Made by a program: the position numbers and the translations under genes | The notes under the pieces: generated by a model | Database searches by the model: none | The model's input: only the letters and a program-made list of their open reading frames with translations | What the model was told of the DNA's origin: nothing | In this document: positions 14,745 to 16,335 of the stretch, one piece after another | Numbering within the stretch: the stretch's first letter is position 1 | How the letters are laid out: each line of letters opens with the position of its first letter | Assembly: GCA_021779875.1 (NCBI GenBank) | Contig: JAJXZV010000069.1 | Coordinates: forward strand, 1-16,335 | Length of the DNA stretch: 16,335 nt | Direction: 5' to 3' | Source of the DNA: Pseudomonadota bacterium | GTDB lineage: Bacteria > Pseudomonadota > Gammaproteobacteria > Steroidobacterales > Steroidobacteraceae

Positions 14745-16073
14745 ATGTCCCGGAATCTCACCAAGAGCAATGCACACTTCCAGCGCGCCCTGCGGCGCCT
14801 GCCGCTCGGCGTCGCCTCGAACTTCCGCTACTGGGGCGAGGGGCGCACGATCTACGTGAAGCGGGGGCGCGGCGCGCGGATCGTCGATCTGGACGACAAC
14901 GTGTACGTCGACTATCGCCTGGGCTACGGCCCGGCGATCCTGGGATTCGCCGATCCGCGCGTGGATGAGGCGGCGCGCCGCGGCATGGAGGTCGGGGGCG
15001 TGTTCGCGCTCTCCACGGAGCGGGAGCTGGAGGTGGCCGAGCGCATCGCGAAGATGGTTCCGGCGGCCGAACTGGTGCGCTTCTCCAACTCGGGAACCGA
15101 GGCCGTCATGGCGGGTTTGCGCCTGGCGCGCGCCTACACGGGCAGGGACGACTACGTCATTCTCGAGGGCGGCTACCACGGACTGTTCGACGCCGCCATG
15201 TGGTTCACCCCCATGGACAAGTGGTCGCAGGTGGGCGACCCGGAAGTGCGGCCCTACAGCGAAGGAGTGCCGATCAGCACGCGCAGCTTCGCGCACTTCG
15301 TGCAGGCCAACGACGCAGATCAGCTCGAGGACGTGTTCAAGCGGCACGGGGATCGAATCGCCTGCCTGTTGATCGAGCCGATCATGGGCAACTGTCTCGG
15401 GATCGCCGCCGAGCCGGAGTATCTGCGCGCGGCGCGGGCGTTGTGCGATCGGTACGGCGTGGTCCTGCTGATCGACGAGGTCAAGACCGGCTTTCGCGTG
15501 GCGCGCGGCGGCGTGCAGGAGCTGTACGGCGTGCAGGCCGACCTGTGCACCTTCGCGAAGGCGGTGGCCAACGGATACCCGATCTCGGTGCTCGCGGGCC
15601 GCGAGCACATCATGCGCAAGATCGGCCGCGGCGTCGCGCACGGCGGCACGTACACGGCGCACGCCGTGTCGCTGGCGGCGGCGGCCAAGACGCTGGAGAT
15701 CCTGGACGAGACCGACGCGCTCGAGCGGATCTGGGCGTACGGCGCCCGCATGCGCGAGGGGATGCGCGCCATCCTGCAGTCGCGCGGGATCGCCCACAGC
15801 TTCGTCGGGCATCCGTCCATGAGCGGCCTGTACTTCTCGAGCGAGCCGCCCCGCAACTACCGGCACTGGAAGGGCAGCGACTATTCCTTCTACGACGCCA
15901 TGGCGCGCGTGCTGCACGATGAGGGCGTGCTGTGCGAGCCGGATTCGCGCGAGCCCTGGTTCGTGTGCGCGGCCCACGACGACGGCTGCCTCGCGGACAC
16001 GCTGCGCGCCTTCGAGATCGCCGTGGACGCGACGCTGGCGAACGGCGGGTCGGCGCGCGAAGCGCGCGCTTGA
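14745..16073 (+). CDS. Class III PLP-dependent aminotransferase (HemL-like fold)
   Basis: 442-residue cytoplasmic fold-type I enzyme resembling glutamate-1-semialdehyde aminomutase and related omega-aminotransferases. Visible PLP residues are SNSGTEA (115-120) for phosphate, D244 in LLIDEVKTGFR for the pyridine nitrogen, and K272 in TFAKAVANGYP as the Schiff-base lysine; GGTYTAHAVS (300-309) is also typical. Two features argue against real HemL: K247 replaces the Met of DEVMTGFR, and the gene sits in a catabolic locus beside an oxygenase. A role as an amine:ketoacid transaminase or a mutase on an amino-aldehyde is inferred; the substrate is unknown. GAGGAGAAG (14732-14740) just before the ATG sets the start. 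Divergent from the oxygenase-receptor operon, and overlapped at its end by the FAD oxidoreductase gene. Confidence 0.9.
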   Translation: MSRNLTKSNAHFQRALRRLPLGVASNFRYWGEGRTIYVKRGRGARIVDLDDNVYVDYRLGYGPAILGFADPRVDEAARRGMEVGGVFALSTERELEVAERIAKMVPAAELVRFSNSGTEAVMAGLRLARAYTGRDDYVILEGGYHGLFDAAMWFTPMDKWSQVGDPEVRPYSEGVPISTRSFAHFVQANDADQLEDVFKRHGDRIACLLIEPIMGNCLGIAAEPEYLRAARALCDRYGVVLLIDEVKTGFRVARGGVQELYGVQADLCTFAKAVANGYPISVLAGREHIMRKIGRGVAHGGTYTAHAVSLAAAAKTLEILDETDALERIWAYGARMREGMRAILQSRGIAHSFVGHPSMSGLYFSSEPPRNYRHWKGSDYSFYDAMARVLHDEGVLCEPDSREPWFVCAAHDDGCLADTLRAFEIAVDATLANGGSAREARA

Positions 16074-16335
16074 GCGGCGCGGCCGAAGGCGCGGCGCGAT
16101 TCGACGCCATCGTCGTCGGCGCCGGTCACAACGGCCTGGTGGCGGGGTGCTATCTCGCGCGCTCGGGTCTGCGGGTGCTGGTGCTCGAGAAGAACCCCCA
16201 CCTCGGCGGCGCCGCGGTGAGCAGACGCCTGTACGGAGAGTTCACCTACTCGAACTGCTCCTACGTGTGCAGCCTGCTGCGGCCGGAGATCATCCGCACC
16301 CTGGAGCTGCCGCGCTTCGGGCTGCAGGTGATCCC
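16070..16335 (+). CDS. FAD-dependent oxidoreductase (CrtI/PYROXD2-like), 3'-truncated
   Basis: The first 88 residues are visible; the gene continues past the window. It opens with a Rossmann FAD-binding motif, DAIVVGAGHNGLVAGCYLARSG (residues 12-33), ends the second strand with LVLEKN (37-42), then has the LGGAAVS loop seen in phytoene-desaturase-like and PYROXD2-like oxidoreductases. Monoamine or polyamine oxidase relatives share this start, so an amine oxidase role cannot be excluded. The start is inferred as TTG at 16070-16072, overlapping the aminotransferase stop as TTGA; no ATG or GTG in this frame occurs between the motif and the preceding 16 codons. The overlap implies translational coupling, so the two enzymes probably act in the same pathway. 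Confidence 0.82.
   Translation, partial: MSGAAEGAARFDAIVVGAGHNGLVAGCYLARSGLRVLVLEKNPHLGGAAVSRRLYGEFTYSNCSYVCSLLRPEIIRTLELPRFGLQVI

Noticed and set aside
14745..16073. The aminotransferase as true HemL of heme synthesis
   Set aside because: The active-site region differs from HemL (DEVKTG rather than DEVMTG) and the neighbours are catabolic, so only the fold family is claimed.

Overview
The window is GC-rich (roughly two-thirds G+C by eye) and densely coded, with 13 genes, short gaps, and GTG and TTG starts beside ATG. An outer-membrane TonB-dependent receptor, an AdiC-type antiporter, a PotF/PotH/PotI transporter and a Rieske oxygenase point to a high-GC Gram-negative proteobacterium. A gammaproteobacterium of the Xanthomonadales/Nevskiales/Steroidobacteraceae kind is my guess from protein style; no rRNA or marker gene confirms it. 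No tRNA, rRNA, insertion sequence, CRISPR array or integrase was seen.

Layout. Bases 1-626 hold the end of a secreted CAP-domain protein. Bases 623-2583 (minus) are a two-gene unit: a MarR regulator and a 14-helix EmrB/QacA-type drug exporter, with a strong palindromic operator in front. A CBS-pair protein (2696-3241, plus) is divergent from it. From 3224 onward the window looks like one amine-related catabolic locus: an AdiC-type amino acid/polyamine antiporter (minus), a PotF-like binding protein (plus), permeases PotI and PotH (minus), a regulator fusion (plus), a PuuC-like aldehyde dehydrogenase (plus), a TonB-dependent receptor and a Rieske oxygenase (minus, 1 nt apart), then a divergent pair of a class III aminotransferase and an FAD oxidoreductase that runs off the window.

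How it may work (inference). The receptor would bring a scarce or bulky amine-containing compound across the outer membrane, and PotF/PotH/PotI and the antiporter would move an amine across the inner membrane. The Rieske oxygenase, aminotransferase and FAD oxidoreductase would release or convert amine and aldehyde groups, and the PuuC-like dehydrogenase would oxidise an aldehyde to an acid. The substrate is not known. No transporter ATPase and no reductase for the Rieske enzyme are encoded here.

The most unusual gene is 7605-9245. It joins a BetI/TetR-type DNA-binding regulator to a full-length Rieske-oxygenase-like module that has lost one of four Rieske ligands and every mononuclear-iron ligand, yet keeps the exact spacing and the C-terminal sequence pattern of the active oxygenase encoded 4 kb away. 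It looks like a dead enzyme reused as the ligand sensor of a regulator. A second notable signal is a pair of related inverted repeats in the 227-bp divergent region between the oxygenase and aminotransferase genes.
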